64,000 bases of DNA from VAZQ01 sp963841705 (GTDB lineage: Bacteria; Pseudomonadota; Alphaproteobacteria; Rhizobiales; Xanthobacteraceae): assembly GCA_963841705.1 (NCBI GenBank), contig CAWJDY010000018.1, positions 62,001-126,000 on the forward strand, in the 5' to 3' direction. The notes beneath the pieces are model-generated. The model saw nothing but the letters and a program-made list of their open reading frames with translations. It made no database searches and was not told the origin of the DNA. Made by a program: the position numbers and the translations under genes. Shown piece after piece: positions 1 through 8,015 of the stretch (its first letter is position 1; each line of letters opens with the position of its first letter).

Positions 1-156
1 CCCTGTTAGCCGGTGCGCCGCCTCTCCCCAGCCTCGATCGCAAGTCCACTAACACACCTTCGCGGATTCCCGGAGTCTGTACGGTGCAGTGCGGAATGCG
101 CATGGGCCCGGGCGGTGCGCATGGTGGCCCTCCGTGTTTTCGGATTGCGCGGGCGC

Positions 157-1434
157 TTATTCGACGCCGTTCAGCGCGAAATCGAAAATGTCGTAGTTGT
201 GCAGCGTTGCACTGCTCGCACGCCCGCGGTAGGCCGCATTGAGCGGCCGCGACAACAGGAACGGTACTTTCTGCTCGCCGAGACCGCCGTGCGAGCGCAG
301 CCGATGTCCAGACAATTGGCTCAAATCGTGATCCTCGCGCCGCGCGCCGATAACCGTATGCCGATCGCCGAAAACGGCGAAATCACCCTCGCGGTCCACC
401 GGCAGCTCGAACTGCTCGCATACCTGTTGCTTGTCGAGCACGAGCTCGACGCCCGGCAGCTTGCGGCTCAACGCCATCATGGCGGCGATGTCGCCGGGCT
501 TGCGCAGGTGCACCCGCACGAGCGATCCCAGCGCGCCGTGATGGCGCACGAACGGATCGGCGATCGGGCAGATGACCCGCACCGATCCGGCGCCGAAGCG
601 CTCATTGAGATCGTCCTCGAGATAGACGACGTTCGGCGTGCCGTCGGTGGCCGATTTGTCGTTCATGCCATGGTCGGCGGTGATGGCGACAGTAGCGCCA
701 CCAGCGATGAGCTTGCCGACGGCGGTGTCGACCGCGTGGTGGAAGGCATCGGCTTCCGGCTCGCCGGGCGCGTGCTTGTGCTGCACATAGTCGGACGTCG
801 AAAGATACATGAGGTCCGGCCGGAAGGCGGAGAGGATCTTCACGCCGGCATCGAGCACGAACAGCGACAGGTCTGCCGAATACTGGTCGGGTTGCGGCCG
901 CCCGACCAGCGCCTCCACATTCTCGATCGCGTTGTCCGCAATGCTCGCCTTGTGGGCATATTCGGAAGAGAACGCGATGCCCGACAGCTTGTAAGCCAGC
1001 ACTTTGAGCAGCTTGTCCTTGGCGGTTATGACGGCTGTCTGCACGCCGGCATGGCTCAGCCCGCCGAGAATTGTGCCGCAGCGCAGCCGGCTCGCATCGG
1101 TGATCATGATCTCCTTGCCGGTTTCGGCATCGAGATAGTAGTTGCCGTTGATGCCGTGCACGGCCGGCGGCACGCCGGTCACGATTGAAGTGTTGTTGGT
1201 GTTGGTCGTGCTCGGAATCGAGCAGTTTGCGAGGCCTACAAATCCGTTTTTCGCGAACGACTGCATCGTCGGCAGGGTGCCATTGGCGAAGCCATGATCG
1301 AGATAGGCGGGATCGAAACCATCGACCACGATGACCACGGTCGGCCGCTTTGGTGCGGCATACCTGCGTCCGTTGACTTCGACCATGGGGGCGGCGGCAG
1401 GATGGGATTTTGCAACAGAAGCGTCCACAACCAT
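157..1434 (-). CDS. phnA: Phosphonoacetate hydrolase (alkaline-phosphatase superfamily)
   Basis: A 425-residue protein that should hydrolyse phosphonoacetate to acetate and phosphate. The alkaline-phosphatase-superfamily signature is visible: an early metal-binding Asp in VDGFDPAYLDHG, the likely Thr nucleophile in NTNNTSIVTG, a second metal cluster in STSDYVQHKHAPGEPEAD and ITADHGMND, and a C-terminal His in RLRSHGG. Length fits the family (about 410-425). It is transcribed away from phnD across a shared 370-bp region, so enzyme and uptake system probably answer to the same signal. The ATG at 1434 is preceded by a short purine stretch (acggga). Assignment to phosphonoacetate rather than a generic phosphodiesterase rests on the motif set and the phn neighbours. 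Confidence 0.9.
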   Translation of the reverse strand: MVVDASVAKSHPAAAPMVEVNGRRYAAPKRPTVVIVVDGFDPAYLDHGFANGTLPTMQSFAKNGFVGLANCSIPSTTNTNNTSIVTGVPPAVHGINGNYYLDAETGKEIMITDASRLRCGTILGGLSHAGVQTAVITAKDKLLKVLAYKLSGIAFSSEYAHKASIADNAIENVEALVGRPQPDQYSADLSLFVLDAGVKILSAFRPDLMYLSTSDYVQHKHAPGEPEADAFHHAVDTAVGKLIAGGATVAITADHGMNDKSATDGTPNVVYLEDDLNERFGAGSVRVICPIADPFVRHHGALGSLVRVHLRKPGDIAAMMALSRKLPGVELVLDKQQVCEQFELPVDREGDFAVFGDRHTVIGARREDHDLSQLSGHRLRSHGGLGEQKVPFLLSRPLNAAYRGRASSATLHNYDIFDFALNGVE

Positions 1435-1583
1435 TCCCGTTCATGCCAAATCTTTTTCCAGCGTATCCTATACGACCGCCTGACGCGGCGTTTCAAATAA
1501 TTTGCCGTATCTCCGATGCGGTTGACGCATAGCAATGCGGCACGACGCGCAAGCACCAGATCAAATCGCGGGTCGGCGGCTCG

Positions 1584-1601
1584 GTTTCATCAAACTGTCA
1601 T
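1584..1601 (+). promoter_or_regulatory. Candidate Pho box (PhoB site) between phnA and phnD
   Basis: GTTTCAT-CAAA-CTGTCAT: two 7-mers resembling the alphaproteobacterial PhoB half-site CTGTCAT, separated by 4 bases, which is the spacing of known Pho boxes. It lies in the 370-bp divergent region (1435-1804), about 150 bp from the phnA start and 200 bp from the phnD start. The rest of that region shows no convincing ORF. The first half-site is degenerate, so this is a candidate only. Confidence 0.45.
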
Positions 1602-1804
1602 AGCTGAGCACTAGGCTCGATTGATCATTGAGCGGGTCTCCAGGGAAGCGAGGCAGGCACGTGCGCCGACTGCTTGACGGGGCGCGCGGCAGCTTGGCGT
1701 CAGGGTATCGCCCAGCAAAGCGCGAATGATCGACGAAGAACGCGTCATTGGCGAGCTCGAAGGGCCGGCACAATCCATCACAGGACGACAACGGGAGCAG
1801 CCAG

Positions 1805-2731
1805 ATGAATATTTATACCCATCGCATGAGCACTGTCGCCGCGGGCGTCGTATCGGCAGCCGCGATCACCGCTGCCATGGCCCTTGCTCCTCGGCCCGCC
1901 ATGGCTGATGATTGCCCGAACGGCGGAACGGTACGCTTTGGCGTCGAGCCCTTTGACACGGCGGCGCGGCTGGTACCGATCTACGAAAAGATCGGCAAGT
2001 TGATCGGCGACAAGATCGGCTGCAAGGTCGCGGTGTTCGTCGCCACCAGCTACAACGCCGAGATCGAGGCGATGCGCAACGGCAAGCTCGAGATCGCCGA
2101 GTTCGGCCCGCTGGGCTATGTTCTGGCGCACCAGGTCGCGAAAGCGCAGGTCGTTGCCGCATTGGGCACCGCCGAGAACAAGCCCAACACCTATTGGGCG
2201 AGCCTAGTGACCTATCCATCATCCGGGATAAAGACGGTTGCCGATATCCGCGGCCATTCGTTCGCGTTCTCGGATCCGGCGTCGACCTCCGGCCATCTGT
2301 TCCCGGCCTACGGCTTGCGCAAGGCGGGGGTCGACCCGGACAAGGACATCAAGGCGATCTACGCCGGCAGCCACACCGCCGCGTTCGAGGCGATCTACAA
2401 TCACAAGGTTGATGCCGGCGAGCTCAACAGCGAGCAGCTCGAATCGGCGACGCAGCGCGGCCATTACAAGGATGGCGATCTGGCCTTCCTCTGGAAGTCC
2501 GACCCTATTCCGACCGACCCGTTCGTAGTGCGCGGCGATCTGCCGGCAGCGCTCAAGACGAAGCTCACCGATACACTGCAGCACCTCGACCTGACGAGCC
2601 TCGATCCGGCCGACCGCAAGATCCTGGTCGGCGCGGGGGTGACCCAACTGGTGCCGCAGACCGATCAGGCTTATGACCTGATCCGCGATCTGGTGAAGAC
2701 CCTGAACATAGATCTCTCCAAGCTGAGCTGA
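1805..2731 (+). CDS. phnD: Phosphonate/phosphate ABC transporter periplasmic binding protein
   Basis: A 308-residue solute-binding protein of the PhnD family. From the ATG at 1805 the product begins with a positively charged, Ala-rich signal peptide ending near APRPAMADD, followed by the family opening TVRFGVEPFD and conserved stretches such as EFGPLGYVLAH and SFAFSDPASTSGHLFPAYGL. The upstream in-frame ATG at 1748 would add 19 non-signal-like residues, while 1805 has a purine-rich ribosome site (cgggagc) and gives a clean signal peptide. First gene of phnDCE, 22 bp before phnC. Probably binds phosphonoacetate or a related phosphonate, given phnA next door. Confidence 0.9.
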   Translation: MNIYTHRMSTVAAGVVSAAAITAAMALAPRPAMADDCPNGGTVRFGVEPFDTAARLVPIYEKIGKLIGDKIGCKVAVFVATSYNAEIEAMRNGKLEIAEFGPLGYVLAHQVAKAQVVAALGTAENKPNTYWASLVTYPSSGIKTVADIRGHSFAFSDPASTSGHLFPAYGLRKAGVDPDKDIKAIYAGSHTAAFEAIYNHKVDAGELNSEQLESATQRGHYKDGDLAFLWKSDPIPTDPFVVRGDLPAALKTKLTDTLQHLDLTSLDPADRKILVGAGVTQLVPQTDQAYDLIRDLVKTLNIDLSKLS

Positions 2732-2753
2732 GCACGCGCGGAGATCGAGGCGG

Positions 2754-3503
2754 ATGCTGCGCGTCTGCGGGGTCTCGCTGCGCTATCCCAACGGCAAGCT
2801 CGCGCTGACCGACTTTTCACTGACGGTCGAGCCGGGCGAGCTTGTCGTCATTCTCGGCGGCAATGGCAGCGGCAAGACCACGCTTCTGCGCTGCATCGCC
2901 CGAACCGTGCGGCCGACCGCGGGCGAGATTTGGCTCGGCGAGACCAATCTGTGCGAGCTCGAGGGCGAAAAGCTGCGACGGGCGCGGCTCGAGCTGGCGA
3001 TGATCTGGCAGCACGCCAGCCTGGTCCGCCGCCGCAGCGTATTGGCCAACGTCGCCACCGGTAGCCTCGGCCGGCACCGCAGTTTGCGCACCTTTTTCGG
3101 CGGCCTGCCGGCCGCGGAGCTGCACGCGGCACGCAGTCACCTGGCCGAGGTCGGCCTGGCGGACCTAGCCGAGCAGCGCGCCGGCACGCTCTCGGGCGGC
3201 CAAGCCCAACGCGTAGCCATTGCGCGCGCGCTCGCACAGCGGCCGCGGGTGCTGCTGGCCGACGAGCCGGTTGCCAGCCTCGATCCGGAAGCCGCCGAGG
3301 AGATCATGCGGCTGTTGCAACGGCTGGCGCGCTCGGAGCGGATCGCCGTGCTTTGTGTGCTGCACCAGGTCGAGCTCGCCTATGCCTACGCCGATCGGGT
3401 AATAGGTATCCGCGACGGCCGAGTTGCGTTTGATCTGCCGCGCAAGGAGCTGTCGCGGGAGGCCGTGCGCCGGCTCTACATCCAGGAGGCGGTGGCGGCA
3501 TGA
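2754..3503 (+). CDS. phnC: Phosphonate ABC transporter ATP-binding protein
   Basis: A 249-residue ABC ATPase that energises phosphonate import. Walker A GGNGSGKTT (residues 35-43), signature LSGGQ (about 145), Walker B VLLADEP (about 165) with the following SLDPE D-loop, and the switch His in LHQVELAYAYADR are all intact. It follows phnD by 22 bp and overlaps phnE by 4 bp (ATGA), so the two are translationally coupled. Length matches PhnC proteins. Confidence 0.9.
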   Translation: MLRVCGVSLRYPNGKLALTDFSLTVEPGELVVILGGNGSGKTTLLRCIARTVRPTAGEIWLGETNLCELEGEKLRRARLELAMIWQHASLVRRRSVLANVATGSLGRHRSLRTFFGGLPAAELHAARSHLAEVGLADLAEQRAGTLSGGQAQRVAIARALAQRPRVLLADEPVASLDPEAAEEIMRLLQRLARSERIAVLCVLHQVELAYAYADRVIGIRDGRVAFDLPRKELSREAVRRLYIQEAVAA

Positions 3504-4321
3504 GTACCGACCTGGCGCAACCCGCAACTGGCGCGCTTGCCGGCGCATCCGCATGGCGGCACGCGCTGACCACCGCGCTCTACTGCGTGCTGGCGCTGCT
3601 CGGGCTCGCCATCGTCATACAAGCGCTCATTGTCGTCGAAGCGCGGCCGCAGGATCTGATCACTGGCATCCACGGCATGGCCGACCTCATCTGGCGCGCC
3701 ATACCGCCGGATTTCACCAAGCTGCCGGACACGTTCTGGCCGACGCTGCAGACCGTCGACATCGCCCTGTTCGGAACGCTTGTCGGGATCGTCATTGCGT
3801 TGCCGCTTGCTTTGCTCGCCGCCGCGAACGTGACGCCTTCGCGGTACGCATATTACGCGGCGCGGGCGATCATCGGCTTTACCCGCGCCGTGCCGGATCT
3901 CGTCTGGGCGCTGCTGTTCGTCACCGCCGTCGGGCTGGGGCCGTTTCCCGGCGGGTTGGCGCTCGGCGTGCACTCGGTCGGCATGCTCGGCCGACTTTTC
4001 GCGGAAACCATCGAGCAGATGGACATGGCGCCCATCCAGGCGCTGGAGCTGACCGGAGCGCGGCGGCTTCAGGTCTTCAGCCACGGCATCGTTCCGAGCA
4101 TCCTGCCTTCGCTGCTCGGCATCAGCCTCTACCGTCTCGACGAGAACATACGCTCATCGCTGGTGCTCGGCTTCGTCGGCGCCGGCGGCATCGGCTTTCA
4201 ATTGCTCACCGCCATGAATCTGTTCCAGTACCAGGAAGTATCATTGCTGCTGATCATCATTTTCGTCATTGTGCTCGGCGCCGAGCGCATATCCGCAGCG
4301 CTGCGCGAGCGCCTCGACTGA
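3500..4321 (+). CDS. phnE: Phosphonate ABC transporter permease
   Basis: A 273-residue inner-membrane permease. About six hydrophobic segments are visible, one near residues 25-48 before a periplasmic loop, then the BPD_transp_1 core. The cytoplasmic EAA-type loop that contacts the ATPase is in LELTGARRLQVFSHGIVPSI. Last gene of the phnDCE operon, overlapping phnC by 4 bp. No C-P lyase genes follow, so the cluster is built around the PhnA hydrolase. Confidence 0.9.
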   Translation: MSTDLAQPATGALAGASAWRHALTTALYCVLALLGLAIVIQALIVVEARPQDLITGIHGMADLIWRAIPPDFTKLPDTFWPTLQTVDIALFGTLVGIVIALPLALLAAANVTPSRYAYYAARAIIGFTRAVPDLVWALLFVTAVGLGPFPGGLALGVHSVGMLGRLFAETIEQMDMAPIQALELTGARRLQVFSHGIVPSILPSLLGISLYRLDENIRSSLVLGFVGAGGIGFQLLTAMNLFQYQEVSLLLIIIFVIVLGAERISAALRERLD

Positions 4322-4588
4322 CCATTTCGACGATCTTTGTTGCAGCTCGCGGGCGAAAGGTCTCAGGTCCTACAATGTAGGTGAGATCAAAGAGAATTTG
4401 CGCAATTGGATTGGACGCGGGCATCTGGAGCGCGGCAGTTTGCCGCGCATCGGGCTGGCGCCACGCGACCAACGCCATTTGCTACAGCGTGGTCGAGAGG
4501 CTATTTCACCCGGATAAACGCGCTCCACCCGCCGGCCTCCCTCAGTCACTGCCGCGGAACAGTGCGATAACGACGAGGTACTGACCTT

Positions 4589-4625
4589 CCCCGAGACGCT
4601 TTCGCGCGCTCGGGGGTTGTTTTTT
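4589..4625 (+). terminator. Rho-independent terminator after phnE
   Basis: A 7-bp perfect stem CCCCGAG / CTCGGGG with a 13-nt loop, followed by GTTGTTTTTT. Orientation fits transcripts coming from phnDCE, about 270 bp after the phnE stop. The rest of 4322-4667 shows no gene I can support. Confidence 0.65.
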
Positions 4626-4667
4626 AATGGGCTTCGGCCGCTTCCACGATGCCCCACTTTGTTGTCC

Positions 4668-5183
4668 TCAGAGGTTCACCGGCGTGCTCATGAAATCGCG
4701 CTTGCTGAGCTCGACCCCGCAATGGCGCAGGATGTCGTACGCCGTTGTGCAGTGGAAATAGAAGTTCGGCAGGATGAAATTTTGCAACAGCCCCTGCCCC
4801 GTGAACTTGCGCTCGTTGGCCCCGAGCTTGATGGTGATGTCCTTGTCCTCGGTGCCGTCGATCTGCGCCGGCTTGAAGGTTTTGCAATAGTCGATCGTCT
4901 TGGCGAGGCGCGCCTTGAGCTCGGCAAAGCTTGCTTCCGTGTTGGGCATGTTCGGCATCTCGGTTCCGGCAAGGGCGCTACAACACCTGGCAGCGTGAGT
5001 GCTCGCCTGCTGCACTTGGCGTGCATACGGATACATGTCGGGAAAGAGCCGCATGTTGAGAAAAAAGTTGGGGTCGAGCTGCTTCGCCTCGATATGCGCT
5101 ACCGCTTTGTCGATACACTCGGATTGGGCAGTCAGAAACTGCACGAAGATCGGCACCGACACTTTGTACATGGAAACGGTCAT
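4668..5183 (-). CDS. DUF1993 family protein
   Basis: A 171-residue protein of the DUF1993 family, which belongs to the DinB-like four-helix-bundle superfamily; its function is unknown. Recognisable stretches include the N-terminal YKVSVPIFVQFL, the middle RLFPDMYPYARQVQ and the C-terminal FYFHCTTAYDILRHCGVELSK. The start at 5183 has a strong ribosome site (aaggagagg). It converges with the phn operon. No signal peptide or membrane segment; probably cytoplasmic. Confidence 0.85.
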   Translation of the reverse strand: MTVSMYKVSVPIFVQFLTAQSECIDKAVAHIEAKQLDPNFFLNMRLFPDMYPYARQVQQASTHAARCCSALAGTEMPNMPNTEASFAELKARLAKTIDYCKTFKPAQIDGTEDKDITIKLGANERKFTGQGLLQNFILPNFYFHCTTAYDILRHCGVELSKRDFMSTPVNL

Positions 5184-5566
5184 GGAGTGAGGTCCTCTCC
5201 TTGGGGTAAAAACCGACGCGGGTAGCCAACATTCCCCAGATGAACTTTGGAACGTGCGTGGAACGATAGCAGAGGGCAGAGTTCCCTGGAAGCAATGGGC
5301 GGGCCGTGCAGACCTTCCACATGCGATCGTCTATTCGTTAAGATGACCAAGTGAGGTGGGCTTGCAGTGAGGATGACCGTGCAGCCATGCTGGGGCGATA
5401 TGCCAAGACGGACGGAGGAAGCCGCCTGAGGCTGTTCAGCACCGGTCTCTAATCCTCGGGTTCGTTCGGCCAAAATGCTCTCCTGCGTCGCGCTCCGTCG
5501 GGTGCGTTTGGCCAATCCTCGTGTTGTTCATGTTCAAACGTTGTTTTCACTACAGTTTTGACGTTG
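5184..5566. other. Intergenic stretch without a supportable gene
   Basis: No open frame here shows recognisable family features. It contains an imperfect local repeat (two gcgtttggcca-like segments near 5470 and 5505) and leads into a histidine-kinase scrap. The composition looks like decayed coding DNA. Confidence 0.4.
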
Positions 5567-5749
5567 GCTTCGTCGATCCCGTTCTTCACCACCAAGCCGC
5601 AGGGCACCGGCATGGGGCTGTCCATCAGTCGAAGGATTATTGAGGCGCATGGCGGCCGTTTGTGGGCGAGCGCCGACACAGGGCGCGGCGCGACGTTTCA
5701 GTTCAGTCTCCCAAACAGGGTGACGGCGTCCTCCCCTGCACTGGGCTGA
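5567..5749 (+). pseudogene. Histidine kinase 3'-end remnant (HATPase_c)
   Basis: The frame encodes PFFTTKPQGTGMGLSISRRI followed by EAHGGRLWASADTGRGATFQF and SLP. These are the F box, G2 box and C-terminal strand of a sensor histidine kinase ATPase domain. Everything upstream (dimerisation domain, N and G1 boxes) is missing and no frame restores it, so this is the last ~55 codons of a kinase gene cut off by rearrangement. Confidence 0.75.
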
Positions 5750-5980
5750 CGCGCCGGCGGCAAATGGTCATGATGGACTTTCCGAGTAGGCCTGTTCCAG
5801 AACCGGTCGCATCCCTGCAAATTCACCGACGGCGCTCTCGAAAGGGTTCTGCGACGAGATCGCCGCCGCGCAACTGGGGTGAATCGCGCTGGCATGGGGT
5901 TGGCGGCCGGTAGCAGATCGGGGTTATGGCCGAGTCGGCTCAATTCAGGTAACCTGTCGTGCAGTCGGACGTAAGCTGGC

Positions 5981-6110
5981 TAGAGCATGTTCCGCAAAAG
6001 CATGCCCTCGGGTTCGGCCCGAGGGTGGAAACCGGTTTGGCGAACAAGGACATGCTCAAACAAAGTGATAAAGTGGAATGACAATTCGAAGAAAAGTCAT
6101 CCTGCTCTAG
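5981..6110 (+). repeat. Intergenic palindromic repeat (RIME-like), copy 1
   Basis: About 130 bp starting TAGAGCATGTTCCGCAAAAG and ending CATCCTGCTCTAG, with inner palindromes (CCCTCGGG..CCCGAGGG; GAACAAGGACATGCTC). The ends are complementary, so the RNA or ssDNA could fold into a long hairpin. Related, shorter copies in the opposite orientation lie at 40528-40630 and 59821-59890. It resembles the intergenic mosaic repeats widespread in rhizobial chromosomes. Confidence 0.7.
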
Positions 6111-6150
6111 CGGCAAAACACGTTTCTCACTGTCCTGCGGGAGGTGGGAC

Positions 6151-6924
6151 ATGATCGGCATGGCGGAAATTATCGTTCTTTTGATAATTGCGGCGCTCGG
6201 GCATGCCATGGCATTGGTCTGGTATATTGCGGCAAAAAACAAGTGGAAGATGTGCGAGCGAACGATCTACGATCTTCCTTTCAAGCCCGAACAGATAAAG
6301 CGAGAGCTGAAGAATTCCATTCACGCGCCGATCCACGCGGTGCTGCTGGCCATGTGCCTGGCGTTCGGGTTCTTCAAGAACACGAGCCTGCTATCCTTTG
6401 TACTATCGCTCGTTGGCACAACGGTTTGGGCAGAGATCTGGCATTATGCGTCGCACCGCGCGTTTCATTTGAGCGCACTCCATTGGATTCATGTCGAGCA
6501 TCACAAGAGCCACCTGAACAGCCCTTTTACCGCGATCTCGTTCGCGTTCTCCGAGAAGCTGATCTTCGATCTCGGGCTGCTTGCGCCTCTGGCCGCGGTC
6601 AATTCAGTTTGCAGCATGAATTTTTTCGGGATTGCCGGATGGTACATTGCATACCTGGTAATCAATTCCTTCAGCCATGCGAATTTCGAGCTTAAATCGC
6701 GAAACTACATCCGGGGGCTGGGACGGATTCTGACCAGCACCACGTATCATTCGCTCCATCATTCCAGATATACGGGAAACTATGGGCTGGGGACACGCTT
6801 CCTGGATAAGCTGTTCAAGACGGAATGGGAGGATTACGAGAGGCTGTACGACCGCATCTCGCAGGACCAGAAGCCTCTCACCAAGCTACGGGAGAGAGTC
6901 GAGGCGGCATGCGCATGCGAGTAA
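6151..6924 (+). CDS. Fatty-acid hydroxylase / sterol desaturase family membrane protein
   Basis: A 257-residue integral membrane di-iron enzyme. Histidine clusters of the family are in order: HYASH (98-102), HVEHH (114-118), a His in SFSHANFE (about 179) and HSLHH (200-204). Hydrophobic segments lie at about 3-27, 62-95 and 140-175. It probably hydroxylates or desaturates an acyl chain or lipid; the substrate cannot be read from sequence. A strong ribosome site (gggaggtgg) precedes the ATG at 6151. Its end overlaps the start of the RND adaptor, making it the first gene of a tight three-gene operon and suggesting that its product is the pump's cargo. Confidence 0.85.
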   Translation: MIGMAEIIVLLIIAALGHAMALVWYIAAKNKWKMCERTIYDLPFKPEQIKRELKNSIHAPIHAVLLAMCLAFGFFKNTSLLSFVLSLVGTTVWAEIWHYASHRAFHLSALHWIHVEHHKSHLNSPFTAISFAFSEKLIFDLGLLAPLAAVNSVCSMNFFGIAGWYIAYLVINSFSHANFELKSRNYIRGLGRILTSTTYHSLHHSRYTGNYGLGTRFLDKLFKTEWEDYERLYDRISQDQKPLTKLRERVEAACACE

Positions 6925-8015
6925 TGCTGCGCAACCGGCGTCGCGCATGCTCTCTAGCGATCGCATGTCTGTTGCTGCTTGTGAGTGGTTGCGGCGAGCA
7001 GGCCCCGCCTTCGCCCCAGGTCCGGCCGGTCAAGAGCGTAACCGTGCAACACCGCACATTTTCGCAACGACTATCCTTGACCGGCCATGTCAGAGCTCAA
7101 GAAGAGATAAACTTGGCGTTTCGGATCGACGGAAAGTTGATGACCCGAGTGGTTTCCGTTGGCGATCGCGTGGTCTCGGGCCAAGTCGTGGCGCAACTGG
7201 ATCCGCAGATCGAGCAGAATGCATTACGAGCGGCGCAAGCCGACCTGGTCGCTGCGCAAGCTGTGCTCGATCAGACACAACGATTGGAAACGCGGCAACG
7301 GGATCTGCTTGGAAGAGGCACTACGCCGCAGGCGCAATATGACGTGTCTCAACAGCAATTCAAGACGGCCGAGGCGCAGGTTGATTCCGCGCAGGCGCGC
7401 GTGCGCACGGCTCTGCAAAGAGTCGATTACTGTGAGCTTCGCGCGGACAGCGCCGGGGTCGTGCTTGCCAAAGGGGCCGAGCCGGGGGAAGTGGTCCGGG
7501 CCGGCCAGATGGTGCTGCGAATCGCCCGCGAGGGCCTTAAAGATGCTGCCTTTGATGCACCGGCGCAGATCGTGTCGCTTTTGGATGCTTCTCACGACCC
7601 CATAGTCCAGATTGCCCTCGCGGACGATCCCAAAGTCAAGACGGAGGGCCGGGTGCGGGAGGTTGCTCCCCAGCCCGACAGCGCGACCCGTACCTTTCCT
7701 GTCCGCATCGCTTTGACGGATCCACCGGATGCGATGCGGCTCGGAGCGATTGTGACCGGGAGCATTTCGGTTCCTTCGCTGCCGGTGACCGAGATTCCGA
7801 GTGCCGCATTGACCGACAGTAAGGGCAATCCTGCGGTATGGGTTGTGGACCCATCGACTCGAACGGTGACGCTTCGGCAGGTTGACGTTCTGCGTTATGA
7901 ATCCGATGCTGTTCTCATCGCGAAGGGCCTCGATGAGGGCGAGATTGTCGTAACGGCGGGCGTGCAGGTTCTGCGACCGGGGCAAAAGGTAAGGCTGCTC
8001 GACCCACCATCATGA
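6909..8015 (+). CDS. RND efflux periplasmic adaptor (HlyD/MFP family) lipoprotein
   Basis: A periplasmic adaptor linking the RND permease to an outer-membrane channel. From the ATG at 6909 the product has an Arg-rich n-region, a hydrophobic core and a lipobox LVSGC (Cys28), so it should be lipid-anchored. A lipoyl-like and coiled-coil hairpin region (about 60-180) and beta-barrel/MPD domains follow; VRPVKSVTV and RAQEEINLAFRIDGKL are typical adaptor stretches. An in-frame ATG at 6825 inside the hydroxylase gene is less likely because it would bury the signal peptide; 6915 and 6924 are alternatives. It overlaps the permease gene by 4 bp (ATGA). Confidence 0.88.
   Translation: MRMRVMLRNRRRACSLAIACLLLLVSGCGEQAPPSPQVRPVKSVTVQHRTFSQRLSLTGHVRAQEEINLAFRIDGKLMTRVVSVGDRVVSGQVVAQLDPQIEQNALRAAQADLVAAQAVLDQTQRLETRQRDLLGRGTTPQAQYDVSQQQFKTAEAQVDSAQARVRTALQRVDYCELRADSAGVVLAKGAEPGEVVRAGQMVLRIAREGLKDAAFDAPAQIVSLLDASHDPIVQIALADDPKVKTEGRVREVAPQPDSATRTFPVRIALTDPPDAMRLGAIVTGSISVPSLPVTEIPSAALTDSKGNPAVWVVDPSTRTVTLRQVDVLRYESDAVLIAKGLDEGEIVVTAGVQVLRPGQKVRLLDPPS

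Noticed and set aside
13..1188. A 391-codon frame antisense to phnA
   Set aside because: Shadow of phnA; no recognisable family and no ribosome site.
1748..1804. Upstream start for phnD at 1748
   Set aside because: It would put 19 polar residues before the signal peptide, and the ATG at 1805 has a better ribosome site.
5180..5515. A 111-codon minus-strand frame upstream of the DUF1993 gene
   Set aside because: No family features, and it overlaps the DUF1993 control region. Treated as chance.
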